Assembly: GCA_027596075.1 (NCBI GenBank)
Contig: JADGJC010000035.1
Coordinates: forward strand, 74,707 to 138,706
Origin: Rhizophlyctis rosea
Lineage: Eukaryota > Chytridiomycota > Chytridiomycetes > Rhizophlyctidales > Rhizophlyctidaceae
Length of the DNA stretch: 64,000 bases
Reading direction: 5' to 3'
The translations under genes were made by a program, and so were the position numbers. Below the pieces are notes generated by a model that saw only the letters and a list, made by a program, of their open reading frames with translations, did no database searches and was not told where the DNA came from. Shown here in pieces: positions 10,695-21,734 of this stretch; position 1 is the first letter of the stretch, and each line of letters starts with the position of its first letter.

Positions 10695-11576
10695 ATGAAC
10701 CTATTCCAATCCACTCACTCCATCCTATTCGGACCCACCCCACCACCTAAATCCCACCCCCAACTCCATCAACTCCAACTCCAATTGCAGAACAAAATGT
10801 CACACGCGTCCCGCCTCCCCACAACGACAACCCCACCCACAACCCACCATATCTCCCGCCCCTGGACTCAAACTCTCGTCGACAACCCAACAACGCCGGG
10901 CCAGACACTCTTCCATGCCTCTAAAACGTTTGCGGATCTTTTGACTCTCACGAAGTTATATCTTTCGTCAGAGTTGACGTCGTCGCTTTCATCTTTGACG
11001 CCGATATATGCGGAAACAAATGATATTTTGCCGCATTTGCGAGTGCTGAATTCGTACGGAATCATGACTGTGAGCTCCCAGCCTGGGACTGTGACATCAA
11101 AGGATGAGTCCGCAACCAGTGAAATGAAAGGAAAAGGGTCCGACGCATCTACACGTCGGCAAAAACCTTACTTTGAAGGATTTTGTGCATCAGAAACCGC
11201 AACCAGCCTGAGATCCCGTATAGAATCAATAGAGCCCTCCCTCCTCTCCACTCTCCTAATATCCCTAGCACCCATAATACCCACACCCACAAACCCCGCA
11301 CTCCACCACCCACCCAACATCCCACCATCGCCCTATCCCGTAACGGAAAGTCTTAGTCCGGAAGGCGAATGGATTGCCACGACAACAGTATCATTCACAG
11401 ACCCCCTAGACGACACGACACAATTCTTCCTTCCCACCTACCCAAAACCCGGGGAAATCGTGCAAGTTGTCGTGGCGGGGACGGAGTGGGGTGCTGGGAA
11501 TGAATGGTGGGAGGGGGTGGTGGATTTGTTTGATGTTGGAGAGTGGGAGGTTGTGGACCCGTTTGTTCCTTCTTGA
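10695..11576 (+). CDS. Intronless protein resembling bacterial DUF6919 proteins
   Basis: Single-exon frame of 293 codons from ATG at 10695; the frame is open upstream, with other ATGs at 10410 and 10600. The core has TFADLLTLTKLYL, YAETNDILPHLRVLNSYGI, then MTVSSQPGTV and a C-terminal RQKPYFEGFC. The order (a Leu/Trp-type helix, then NxxGhhTxxSQPG, then a strand before FxGF) reminds me of DUF6919, an uncharacterised family mainly of actinobacteria. If correct, the lack of introns among intron-rich neighbours and the adjacent repeat remnant would fit horizontal transfer. No catalytic role is known. The domain call is from memory and needs a profile search; the gene itself is likely real. Confidence 0.55.
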   Translation: MNLFQSTHSILFGPTPPPKSHPQLHQLQLQLQNKMSHASRLPTTTTPPTTHHISRPWTQTLVDNPTTPGQTLFHASKTFADLLTLTKLYLSSELTSSLSSLTPIYAETNDILPHLRVLNSYGIMTVSSQPGTVTSKDESATSEMKGKGSDASTRRQKPYFEGFCASETATSLRSRIESIEPSLLSTLLISLAPIIPTPTNPALHHPPNIPPSPYPVTESLSPEGEWIATTTVSFTDPLDDTTQFFLPTYPKPGEIVQVVVAGTEWGAGNEWWEGVVDLFDVGEWEVVDPFVPS

Positions 11577-12018
11577 AATGTTTTTTCTTGTCAAGGATTA
11601 TGAAAACTATATGACAACGATACATTGTTTGGGCATGACTGTCCATTTCAACTTGAGATGCCTACCAAACGCTGACGATCTTCGGGGCGATGGCCATCTG
11701 CGTACATGGAGAAAGACTGCACTGCACAGTCATGTGCACATTGTGTGGCAATGGGGGACTAGACTAGTCCAACAGCGTGCTGTAATTAATTGGGCAGCAA
11801 AGGTCCACTCTCTTCTCTGCAATAGCTTCAGCTTACTCTGTGCGGCAGGCTCATGGCACTCTGCCATTTGGAAGCAGCGATTGTCCAGACTTGTATCCTC
11901 TCCGTCCCATGGCTAGAGACATAATCATAATATACAGTAATCACAAAGACAAAAAACTACAAATAACAGACCCCTCCCCTCCGATCCGTTTACCTTTGAC
12001 TCCAACGTGACCAACCCT
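11577..12018. other. Convergent 3' regions, no gene seen
   Basis: Lies between the stop of the DUF6919-like gene (+) and the stop of SGT2 (-). No motif-bearing frame; it probably holds both 3' UTRs. Confidence 0.45.
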
Positions 12019-13493
12019 CTATTCATCGTTGTTCTGCATACCTTGCATGGCGCGAGCGAGTGCGGGGTTATTCATCATGTTTTGAAGGGCTGAGGGGTCG
12101 CGCATCATGTTTTGTGCCCTATTTTGAGTGGTGATGGTTAGATGGCGGGGTTTGAAGGTGAAGAAATGTGTGAGACGGCAAGTTACATTTGTGCAATGGC
12201 GGGGTTCTGGAGCATTGAGGAGATGGCGGGGTTGTTCATCATTTGGGAGGCTGGAAAACGTGGTTTGGTGACAGGTCAACTAAAACGAAATGGAGCTACG
12301 ACAGAACAAATATGCCCTTACCCATGTTCATGAAGTTGGGGTTGTTCATCATTGACGCAAAATCGAACCCTCCTGCTCCCGCCCCGCCATCCGCCCCAGC
12401 ATCATTACCCGCCACCGATCTGTCCGACTCCGCTGAACCCCCGACTTCCTTCCATTTGTCTTGCGCGCGCTTGAGGGATTGTTTTAAGACTGCGTTGTTG
12501 GGGTCGAGGCGAAGGCCCTTTTCGAAGGCTTCGATTGCCTCCTCGTATTTTGCTAGGCAGAAATATGCGTGGCTGTCGAAGAGTGAGTCAAGCATTGAGC
12601 GAATGTGGAGCTGGAGATTGAAGTCCAATGAGACCCACCCCAACCGACTGTAACCCTTTCCGTAATTGGAATCCAACTCGACGGACTTCAATGCATCGTC
12701 TACGGCCTTCTGGTGTTCTCCAGTTTGACTGTATGCTGCTGCCCTATGATTCCGCATAATTGAGCCAGCTGTCCATTCCAGACTCCGCGTGGAATGTCCA
12801 GCTTACCTGTTTCCATAGTATAGCGGGTTTTCGGAATCCAGCTCGATAGCTTGCGTGTAGAGTTTAACAGCCTCCGGGTAGTTCTTGGCGCCAATTGCCT
12901 TGTTTCCCTGTCCCTTCAATTCCTCCGCTTTTGCCTTCCGTTCGGCGATCTACATGAATGTCAAAGATGAGAATTGGCACCGTGCACGGTTGTGTATGCA
13001 CTGTGTTTGTCGAACCTGCTTCTGATCTGCAAGGAAGAATTGCGTTACTTGGGCGTGAGACAGTCTGCCTGCATTTTGAAGCGCAACTCACCAAGTTCAT
13101 CCGACTTGCCCAAGCCGTCAGCCTTTCCTTCGCTCTGCAATGTAGAGGTCAGACAACTGTACGCCGAGGCGCTGCTGGTGGACGTCCTCCTGACCTTCAC
13201 TTTCTTCTGTGTTGCAAGGTAAACGTCGAAAATGGAGAGGAGGTTCGCAGGCTTGATAGAGTATTGCTTTTGGTGCTCGTCGTCGGTTGGGTCTACGCCG
13301 AAGGCTTCTCCAATACACTGAACGGCAACTGTTGTGAAACGGTCAGAGGGTGCTATAATAAGATCGCGACCAGAAGGTTTACGCCACCTTCAATGCCTTC
13401 CGCGTCGTCAGCCTTGATAGCCCCGTTCTGGATGGACTGTTGCAGGTATTCGCAGATGGCGAACGCGAGCTTCTTCTTCTTGTCGTCGGACAT
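12019..13493 (-). CDS. SGT2: Small glutamine-rich TPR co-chaperone Sgt2/SGTA
   Basis: Sgt2 captures tail-anchored membrane proteins in the cytosol, hands them to the GET pathway through its N-terminal homodimer, and binds Hsp70/Hsp90 through TPRs. The N-terminal domain (MSDDKKKKLAFAICEYLQQS, then VAVQCIGEAFGVD) matches the SGTA dimerisation domain. Then come three TPRs (NKAIGAKNYPEAVKLYTQAI, AAAYSQTGEHQKAVDDAL, HAYFCLAKYEEAIEAFEKGL). The C-terminus is Met/Asn/Gln-rich (ASQMMNNPAISSMLQNPAIA, ALQNMMNNPALARAMQGMQ), the substrate-binding part. Exons include 13493-13388, 13328-13092, an 11-nt microexon at 13016-13026, 12949-12807, 12743 onward, and two short 3' exons. The microexon is required to join KSDEL to IAERKAKAEELK in phase. 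A 60-bp in-frame stretch at 13135-13194 could be an optional intron. Confidence 0.95.
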
Positions 13494-13918
13494 TATGAGT
13501 TGGATAGGTGGGTGGGCTGAAGGGTGTTTGGATGAGTGCGCTGTGTGGTGGAAGGATGAAAGAGGGGTGTGGGAAATCGCATGAGTGAAGGACCTGGTGG
13601 GCCAACACCACCAGCATGCAGCAGTTTGACACGACATGACTCGCCCCCCATCAACATTTCAACCAGTGGCTTGGCTTTGATTGGACCAAAGATTGCAATG
13701 TTATGCATCCCACTATTATTATATTTACCACATCTTTTACCTGTCGAAATCGTAACGACTGCTTTCAAGTCCGCTTGTTAGGGGAAGAAACCGAGAGTAG
13801 CCACTTCTTAAACACGGATACGTGGTCCGCCGGTGTGATCTTCTAGCTAGACTATCCCTGCACTCTGTTGACCCGATTGCATAGTTCTACCTTCCACTGA
13901 TCTGATAATTCATCGGCA
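13494..13918. other. Divergent promoter region SGT2 / mL38
   Basis: A 425-bp spacer between two divergent housekeeping genes. No gene is supported. I see no TATA box. Confidence 0.5.
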
Positions 13919-16243
13919 ATGTCGGTTTTCTCACGGTCGGTCAACACCGTCCGGTGCTCGTGCGGTAGTGCTGTCGTCACGCGGTCCGCCCGCAACGCAG
14001 CTTCAAAGCGTTCTGCTACCACTTCTGCGGCCACTCGACCCACCACCTTGAAAGGGCTGGACAATGCTTACGATTTTGCCCAATATATCTTGGAGGGAGA
14101 GCGTCGCGCCGTGGAAGTGCGGATAAAGGAATTGGAAAAGGAGATGGAAAGTGCGAAGGCGGCTGGTATGTTCAAGTGTTCTGGAAGCCGAAGTTTCATG
14201 GTTTGATTGACTATTCATATCGTAGGGGGCGAGCAACTTCATACAACGAAAGAGAAGCTTGATGGGGCACGTCTGGCAGTGGCACTCAGTAAACCCGAAC
14301 ACCATTATGCTTTCAGAACGGAAGATGGTAACTCTTGATGTTTTGCGGCAGCCTTCCTTGTCCACGGTCTAAACCATCCTGCCCACCAAACAGTTGATCT
14401 AGCACAGGAGCCTTACGCCAGCATGCACCATCTACGATGGCAAAAGTTCAACAATCCAAGGTTGATAAAGGAATTGTACAAGGCCGAAATCATTGGTGAT
14501 GTTTTGGCCGAGTATCAGGAACCCACTGTGAACGTGGAGGTCAAGTTTCCGGGGCGCCATTGGCGGGGTCTTTTTGGTCAGCAGAGTTTGTCTGATAATG
14601 TAAGTGGACAACAAAATGCATCATTTTCAAGTAAGGACGCAAGCTAATACCCATCTTCTGTAGACTGCATACTCCCCTGAAGTTGTGATCACTACTAGGA
14701 GTGACGAAGTCCGTTACTTTACCTTGATGATGATTGACGTAGACAGACCCAACCTGGATAGCAAATCATATGACCAATGGGTGCACTGGATGATGTGAGT
14801 TCAGTTTCGGGATAAAGCTGCGTTCATGCGAAGCAAAGGCAGAAAAAACCTTGATGCCATCGAGTCTGGAATTTCTGCGGGACTTCGGGTGGTAAAAGGA
14901 CTTGGACCTGAGAGTGATCTTGCATGATCCGAATGGTCAACGTAACTCAACACATCCCGCATTTTAGCACCGACATTCCCGTCCAGAACCGCCTCATCAT
15001 CCCCGGCGGAACATCTCCCTTCCTCGGTCCTCCCACCGCACCATCTGGGCCAACCGTTTTCACAACATTCCCTGAACAACCGCCCGAACTACCAGGCAAC
15101 GTCATTTTCCCATACGTGCCGCCCCATCCCGCCCTTCAAGCGCCGAAGAAGATCCATCGGTATATGGTAGTAGCGTTGGAGCAGAAGGGGGAGAAGTTAC
15201 CTTTGGGAATGGACCAGATCCGGGCGGCTGTTGCGGAGGAAGAGGCTAGATTGGAAGCTGAGGCGAAGGAGGCTGGTAAGCCTTGGGATAACAAGTGGAT
15301 GGGTGAGGTGGAGAAAGAGGTGTTGAAGCGGGGTGCATTTGTTGGGGAGGCGGAGAAGAAGATTGGGTTGAAGGAGAGGTAAGTGATCAAAGTTTGATCG
15401 AGTCCCATTTTTTGGTATTGACCGCGTGCCATGCAGAGCCGTCCTTCTTCCGCTGGCGAAGTTCATGGAAGAGTACAATCTTTCTCTGCAAGGATACGGT
15501 TTCTTCCAGCAAACCTATACTCTCCGTACACCAGAGATTTTCACTCGTCTAGGTAACGTCAGCCATTTCGCCTGTCCCATGTTTCTGATGGAAGGATTCA
15601 CATCCGCCCGAAATCATGCCACTCAACATTCCCTCCACTTCCCACTTTTTCATCTTTCAAAACCACAGGCCTCCACGAACCCGTCTACGGCAAGCTCCGC
15701 TACAACCCCCGCTTCCGCAACGGCCCCGAACAAAACGACATCCCCAAACTGATCCGCCGCATCGACACCGCCACCCAACTCGCCTCCGCCCTCCCCGCCC
15801 CCGCCGCAACACTCTCCTCCCACGCCCTCCGCCATCTCAACGAAGTCCGCGTACCCCTTAAACCCATCCCCTCCCTCCCCTCCGAGCGCCTCCTAGCCGT
15901 CACGGAAGCGCGCGAGAAGGACCGTCTCGAAGCCGCACAGCGGGCCTTGAAGAATAAGCAATTGGAGTGGGATAAGGTCATGTATAAGGGGAGGGAACTG
16001 AAATTCTTGAAGGAGAAGAAGAAGGCTGAGAGGAGTGAGAGGGCGGAGAGGCAGAAGGGGTTGGATGGGACGGATGCGGGGTATGCGTTTTCGGAACGGG
16101 CTAGTAGGCATAGGATGCCGAGGGTTAGTCTTTTGGCTGCTGTTGGGTTGGTGAAGAGTAAGGAGGGGGATGTTGCGAAGGAGTATAAGGGGGATGTGTG
16201 GAAGGGTGTCAGGGAGATGAGGTATAGGTATTTGAATGTTTAG
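13919..16243 (+). CDS. MRPL38: Mitochondrial large-subunit ribosomal protein mL38 (PEBP-like)
   Basis: mL38 (yeast Mrpl35) is a mitoribosomal protein built on a phosphatidylethanolamine-binding-protein fold. The N-terminus is rich in Arg/Ser/Thr without acids, as expected of a matrix targeting signal. A coiled segment follows (RRAVEVRIKELEKEMESAKA). The PEBP part reads EVRYFTLMMIDVDRPNLD, DQWVHWMITDIPV, IIPGGTSPFLGPPTAPSG and ALQAPKKIHRYMVVALEQ, and ends with GYGFFQQTYTLRTPEIFTRL. Exons can be linked in phase at 14165/14226, 14331/14393, 14600/14664, 14795/14969, 15379/15435 and about 15553/15670. After the last junction about 190 further residues follow in one frame, Ala/Pro then Lys/Glu-rich. 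They are basic and helical and longer than I expect for the family. Stop at 16241. Confidence 0.9.
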
Positions 16244-16689
16244 GTAGCTCTTGAGTTTTTTATATATTATAGATTGTGACTTATGTGGTATGTGAGACAT
16301 GGTTTAGTCTTTCTCGGATGGTTGAGGGATGATAGGGACGTGTTTCACGGCAGGAGCACGTACGACGACAAATGAAGGAAGAGTACATGGTAAGCAAGGA
16401 TGGGTCGCGACAATAGCGCACTACCCAACCACAGCAAGAAAAGTATATATTTTCATACAAAGCAAAATGACCCCACAAAAGGGTCGCCTTCCACCTAAAT
16501 GCATAATCACAAGAAAGAAAAGATAAAACTCGGAGAAATCGAAACAAAACTATCGTAACAGGAGAAAAACCGAAAACCCCCAACGCATGAGGCTTTTTTG
16601 TAAATCGAAACCTACCAGCTAAAAACCTATATACGCCCCCAATCAAACCGCATAACCGCTATAAACAAAAAGCCGGTGCATCCTACAAT
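16244..16689. other. Convergent 3' regions, no gene seen
   Basis: AT-rich spacer between the mL38 stop and the subtilase stop. No coding signal. Confidence 0.45.
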
Positions 16690-18401
16690 CTAAGCAAACA
16701 TCCCCCCCTCCTCCTCCTCCTTAGGTGGCTGCACAAACAACAACCTATTCTTCCCCTCCCCACCCGCCCACGTCGGAATAGCCGTCACCAAATCCTTCGT
16801 GCTCTGCTCCACCAGCACGTCCTTCACCTCCTTGGGACTCAACCCCTCATACTCCGGGAAACTCAACATGAGTGCCACGACTCCCGCAACGTGGGGTGAA
16901 GCCATCGACGTTCCCGAGATGGTATTAGTGGAGGTGTTGGTACCAATCCAGGTGGAAAGGATTTGGTGTCCCGGGGCGTAAATGTCGACACAGTCGCCGT
17001 GGTTTGAGAACCATGCCATGGAGTCTGTGATTGTTGTTGCGCCGACTGTGATGGCTTTTGTGGATGCGGCGGGGGAGTAGTCGCAGGCGTCGTCTCCGGA
17101 GTTGCCGGCTGCGACGGCGAAGTGGACTCCGGCGTCTACGGCGGCGTCGACGGCAATGTCGAGGACGCGGGACCGTCCACCTCCCAACGACATATTCGCC
17201 ACACTCTTAACTTTCCTCTTCCCACCTTCCTTCTCGGCAACCTTGACGTCCTCCTTATGCATCAGGATGACTTCTTCAATTCCTTTTACGACGTCGGAGA
17301 GGGATCCGGAGCCGTTTGAGCGGAGGACTTTGACGGCGACTATGGAGGCTTTTTTTGCAACGCCGAAGGTTTTGCCGGCGATGGTGCCGGCGACGTGGGT
17401 TCCGTGGCCGTTTCCGTCGATGTCGTCGTCGCCTTCGGGGATGGTTTTGCCCCAGCGGGCGCGGCGGTGGAAGTCTTTGTGGTGGATTTGGACGCCGGTG
17501 TCGACTACGTAGCTGTGTGCCAAAAAAGGTATAGTTTAGTACTCATGGTCACTGTGCGGTCGCAACATGTATCGAAAGTCATGATGATTACACGTACACA
17601 GTGACGTTGGCGCCGGCTTCGTGGCGGTAGGCGTAGTCGTGCTTGATGGGGACGCTTTCGTCAGAACCATCCTTGTCGTCGTCGCTTGGCGGGCGCTTGT
17701 GGTGGGAGATGCGTTCGAGACCCCATGGGGGGTTGGCTTGGTGGTCAATGGCGTGGACGGTTTGGTCCTTTTCGATGTAGGCGACCTGAGTGGTAGTATC
17801 TTGATTAGTATCATCATCCTAATCACTTGAATTCATTCGCTTGCCCCAGATCACTGATACTATCTCAGCCACCTCGCCCCGTCCTGCCATGATTACAGCT
17901 CCTCGCTTCGCTCGGTGGTTCGCTCCGCTCAGTACTCCAATCACTCCGTGATTGCAACAACCAGCTCCGCTTCCACACCAACCCAAATACCTCGCTTCGC
18001 TCGGTATGACTCACCTCCGAACTCCTGCGAATAAACTCCAAAGTCCTATCACCAAACTTGCCCGCATAACCCCTCACGACACCAAAATCATACACATGGT
18101 TGACACCATAGTCCTCAGAATCACCGTCCTCACCAAACGCAGCGACAAAGCTCTTCAAACCAACAAGATGTTCCTGGACATCGGTATCAGGCTTGAAGAG
18201 GACTACGTAGCGGTCCTGGATAGGGTTTGCGTTTAAGGAAGATACGAGAGGAGCGAAGGAGAGGGGGTCTGTAGTGGGTTTGTGGAAAGTTGCTGGACGG
18301 CGGGAGTGGTGGTTTGTGTGGGAGGAGGGGGAGCGGTGAGGGGTGTAGAGTGCGAAGGTGGGTGTGAGGGCTAGGGCGAGGGCTAGGAGGGTTAGACGCA
18401 T
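16690..18401 (-). CDS. Secreted subtilisin-like serine protease (cerevisin/proteinase K type, S8)
   Basis: A signal peptide (MRLTLLALALALTPTFA) is followed by an inhibitor I9 propeptide (DRYVVLFKPDTDVQEHL, HVYDFGVVRGYAGKF) and the peptidase domain. The catalytic triad is visible: Asp in VTVYVVDTGV, His in DGNGHGTHVAGT and Ser in GTSMASPHVAGV; the oxyanion Asn lies in AVAAGNSGDDAC. Three exons: about 18401-18015, 17785 to about 17599, and about 17521-16690. The VTV|YVVDTGV junction uses a strong GTACGT donor and restores the Asp motif in phase. The product should be secreted or vacuolar and autoprocessed. The first intron (18014-17786) carries a short repeated palindrome-like word. The mature domain lies within the last two exons. 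Length fits the fungal S8A family. Confidence 0.95.
17901..18005. repeat. Short repeated word in subtilase intron
   Basis: The 16-mer cctcgcttcgctcggt occurs exactly at 17901-17916 and 17990-18005, with a related ggttcgctccgctcagt between them. Each word is nearly its own reverse complement, so the unit can form small hairpins. It lies inside the first intron of the subtilase gene. Confidence 0.8.
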
Positions 18402-19340
18402 GTTTGGAATTGGGGTTTCGTGGTTGTGGTTGGGGGAAGAGATGTCAAGTGTTGTAGTGAGTGACGGTTGTTATTACCGAGTGACCGGGTATTGTTTACA
18501 AATTGGGTGTTTTGAGAGGGTGGTTTCGCTGGGTTGGAGTTGATATTTACTATCCGAGAGGCCGCTTTGTTTATTCCGCAAGGGGTTGGGTCAGTAAAAG
18601 GGTAATAGACCAAGAGGCCATTGAGGGTGGGAAAGGGTAGTTCCGGGGTATTTATATTAGCAATATGATATGGGTAGTAATCAGCCAAGCATGGATGGGT
18701 GAGCGATTCTCGTCATTTGACCATTATCTCTCCTCACACACTCAGTTGCACACTGTCCCCATCCTCCATCTCGATTGCATTGATTAAATGGAACACTACC
18801 CTGGCCCAAGCGAAAGTGGCACAGTGCACGAAGTTCAAACTCTGGGCGTGGCCTATTTGCGCAGCGCCCAAAATCCGCCAGTCACGCGGGTCCCTGGCCA
18901 TGTTGCACAACGCCTTGCTCCTGTGCTGCTGGTCGGAGGAAAGTGGCACAGATCCATAATCACATGAGAGTGCCGCTAGGCCCATAGCATCGGGTTCGAT
19001 AACAGTATGGGCCGTGTGTCATGGCCTTCCGAACTTCCGAAGGTCTCATGCCTCCTTCTCCCTTGTCTCACACCCCATACCAGATTTGCAAGTCACTCGG
19101 ACATTAAGATTTGCTTCTCGAAGCATACGAGTAACGAAAGACACTTCCAAGGAATTGGGCCTTGATTTTTATTGAGTCATAGTGCTTTGATAAGCACCAT
19201 GAACAAGCCACACCCCGTTGAACCCCAATGAATTTTACCATGCTCAAAGGCAATGCAGCTCGGGCCTATAGGATAATAGGAAGCACCTATAAGCCGACCA
19301 CAAGCTGATTGTTCATCTGCTATAACCCATCATATCAAAT
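18402..19340. other. Divergent intergenic region, no gene seen
   Basis: About 940 bp between the subtilase ATG (-) and the Cys/His-rich gene (+). No frame with recognisable motifs. A B-box-like gggttcgataac at about 18991 has no matching tRNA fold. Confidence 0.4.
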
Positions 19341-19975
19341 ATGGACGCGGAAAATCGCAATCTCAGCCTGGTCCGACAAGGAATAAACAATGCAGTTCCC
19401 AGTCAAGTGCGCCATCTCCCAATCTTCAAAATGCGCAATCCCAACGTCATCAAGCGGTGCGGTCATAAATGTGACGTGATGTGCTATTGCGTATTACCTG
19501 AAACTCTGAAAGTATGTCCCAATCGTCCATCAATCATTCATTGAATTGTATGTCTTTTGCTCAATGTTTCAACATACAGCGCCCTCCACCTCTTAAAGTG
19601 ATGGACCCGCCGGATTGCCGTAAACACCACCCACCAGTGGAACCCTGCGTTCCTTGTTTGGTGAAGCGCGTAGATATGGCGAAACGGTCGCTTGATTATT
19701 CCAGATGGGAGCTCGAACTTTTGCGGAAGAGGGAGAAAGAGGGGGCGTGGTCAGAGCCACTGACCAAGTACAAGGATCGGTACATCAAGAAGAAGCTTGA
19801 TGAATACGTAGAGTGTGAAAATGATTTGGAGTACTTGGAAGGACGGTTCAGGGTTGCAAAACGAGTGCGTAGAAAACAGCATTTCGAAAAGGTAGAGAGA
19901 TTCGTGATAGGCTTGCTACTGCGCGTTGTTCGTGGTGGTCATTGGGCTTCATCATCATCCGGCAAGCACTTGTAA
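19341..19975 (+). CDS. Small Cys/His-rich hypothetical protein
   Basis: Two exons, 19341-19509 and 19580-19975, join in phase 0 (ETLK|RPPPLKVMDPP) to give about 188 residues. The middle has closely spaced ligands, CGHKCDVMCYCVLP then DCRKHHPPVEPCVPCLVKR, consistent with a small zinc-binding unit. After this comes a charged helical region (YSRWELELLRKREKEG, YIKKKLDEYVECENDLEYL). No named family comes to mind. Cytosolic or nuclear by composition; no signal peptide. Confidence 0.55.
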
Positions 19976-20342
19976 GCTAACGGGCTGCCAAGTGGAACTT
20001 CCGCTTTTAGTCCACTTATAAGTTGAAAGTTATAGCAATTTGGCAATCTCATACTTCCATGACGGTCAGGACCCGGAAGACCCTGGCGTCGCTCCACCAC
20101 CCACAGGCGCGTCTCTTTCATTTTCACAGGTGACACCAGGTCAAGGGACTTCTGCAAATTCCTTCATCGGAGGTGCAGGGTCCCTTCCTGCCATTGGTTC
20201 AGGCCATGGTGCAAGCCGAAGGCACTCACGACTGACGGGCAACATATGCATCGCAGCTGGGTAAACAAAACGGAATCAAGTGTTCTTCATTCTCATCTTC
20301 CCAACGTGTTCCTCACATCCGCCCGAAACTCATACGAAAAAC
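19976..20342. other. Intergenic, no gene seen
   Basis: Lies between the Cys/His-rich gene and the hydrolase. It holds a weak frame at 20040-20264 with no motif, and probably the hydrolase promoter. Confidence 0.4.
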
Positions 20343-21440
20343 ATGTTTGCGTCAAAACCCATTTATCTCCTCCTCTCCCTCCTCTCCCTCTCCCTTCACA
20401 AAACCCACTCCCACCCAACCCGCCGCACAACCCACCAATGCACCCTCCTCACAATCCCAACAACAGCCACAATAACAATCCCCCTAACATCCTCCCTCGG
20501 TCTTCCGATAACATCCCAATCCCCGCAAAGTTACAACATAACCGCTCAACTCTGCACACCCTCCACTCCAACCCACACCATCCAACTACTCTACCACGGC
20601 GTGACGTACGATAAAAGTTATTGGGACTTTCCATACAATGACGGAGTCCATAGTTACAGTTACCAGCGATATGCTGCGGGGGAGGGAATGGCTACGTTAG
20701 CGATTGATCGTTTGGGATGTGGGGGGAGTGATCATCCCGCTGTTGCTGTTGCGACTAGTATTGATAATCAGGTTGCCTTATACGATGCGATTGTTGGGGG
20801 GTTGAAGAGCGGGCATGTGACAGGAACGGCATATCAGAACGTCATACTTGTAGGCCATTCCGCCGGTTCCTTCATCGCCCTCCGACATGCTCAACTATAC
20901 CCGGCGGATGTGGCAGGGTTGGTGTTGACGGGGTACAGTCATCAAATGCAGTATGGGAGTGTTATGAGTACGACGTTGGCACTCCTCCCCGCAGCCGTAG
21001 TTTCCCCATCACGGTTCTTGAATTTCTCGGCAGACTACCTAACAACATCCATCCCCGCCACACGCGAATCAGTATTCTACCACACAAACAAAACGCTCTA
21101 TGACCCCGCAGTCTTCAGGATAGACGAGGAGACGAAGGGGACTACCACGGTTGAGGAGTTGGGGAGTGCAGCTGAGATCAACCCTACCGGCGTATCTGCG
21201 TACAATGGCAAGGTGTTGGTGCTGATGGGGGAGATTGATAATGTCATGTGTGGGAGTACTGCGGGGAGGTGTGGTGATCCTGGTGGGGCTGCGGGGGCGG
21301 AAGTGGGCATGTGGGTTGGTGCGGATGTGGAGGTTGGGGTTGTGATGGGGGTTGGGCATGTTATTAATTTGCATTTTGGGGCCACAGGGGCGTGGGAGAG
21401 GATTGTTGGGTGGGTTGGGGGTGTTGGTGGGAGTTTGTAG
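20343..21440 (+). CDS. Secreted alpha/beta hydrolase (lipase/esterase-like)
   Basis: An intronless gene with an N-terminal signal peptide (MFASKPIYLLLSLLSLSL). The fold landmarks of an alpha/beta hydrolase are clear: LLYHGVTYDKSYWDFP as the oxyanion-side strand, TLAIDRLGCGGSDHP, the nucleophile elbow ILVGHSAGSFIALRHA (GHSAG), a late acid in VLVLMGEIDNVMC and the histidine in GVGHVINLHFGA. Two Cys pairs fit an extracellular protein. Start chosen at 20343 because the signal peptide begins there; an upstream in-frame ATG at 20280 would bury it. The substrate cannot be told from sequence. A saprotrophic role in ester degradation is likely. Confidence 0.88.
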   Translation: MFASKPIYLLLSLLSLSLHKTHSHPTRRTTHQCTLLTIPTTATITIPLTSSLGLPITSQSPQSYNITAQLCTPSTPTHTIQLLYHGVTYDKSYWDFPYNDGVHSYSYQRYAAGEGMATLAIDRLGCGGSDHPAVAVATSIDNQVALYDAIVGGLKSGHVTGTAYQNVILVGHSAGSFIALRHAQLYPADVAGLVLTGYSHQMQYGSVMSTTLALLPAAVVSPSRFLNFSADYLTTSIPATRESVFYHTNKTLYDPAVFRIDEETKGTTTVEELGSAAEINPTGVSAYNGKVLVLMGEIDNVMCGSTAGRCGDPGGAAGAEVGMWVGADVEVGVVMGVGHVINLHFGATGAWERIVGWVGGVGGSL

Positions 21441-21734
21441 GAGGGGCCAGTTTATGGTACGGTCAAGACTATGCTATGGAGATGTTGTGCGGGGCTGCTT
21501 AATACTGATAGATGTTGACTATCTGGGTCAATAGAAGTGGTAGATTTCCGAATGATAGATGTAGAAGACATAAACGCAATACACATGGATCGTAGAGGAC
21601 ATGCGGTTGAAGATTTTATTATTTGACTTCAAAATTTAAATACATGAAGAAGGTCCTACTTCCGGCACCGGCGATGAAAACTGAGCTATTGGTATCACTT
21701 CACGTCCGACTATTCTACGATGCCATCCCCATTC

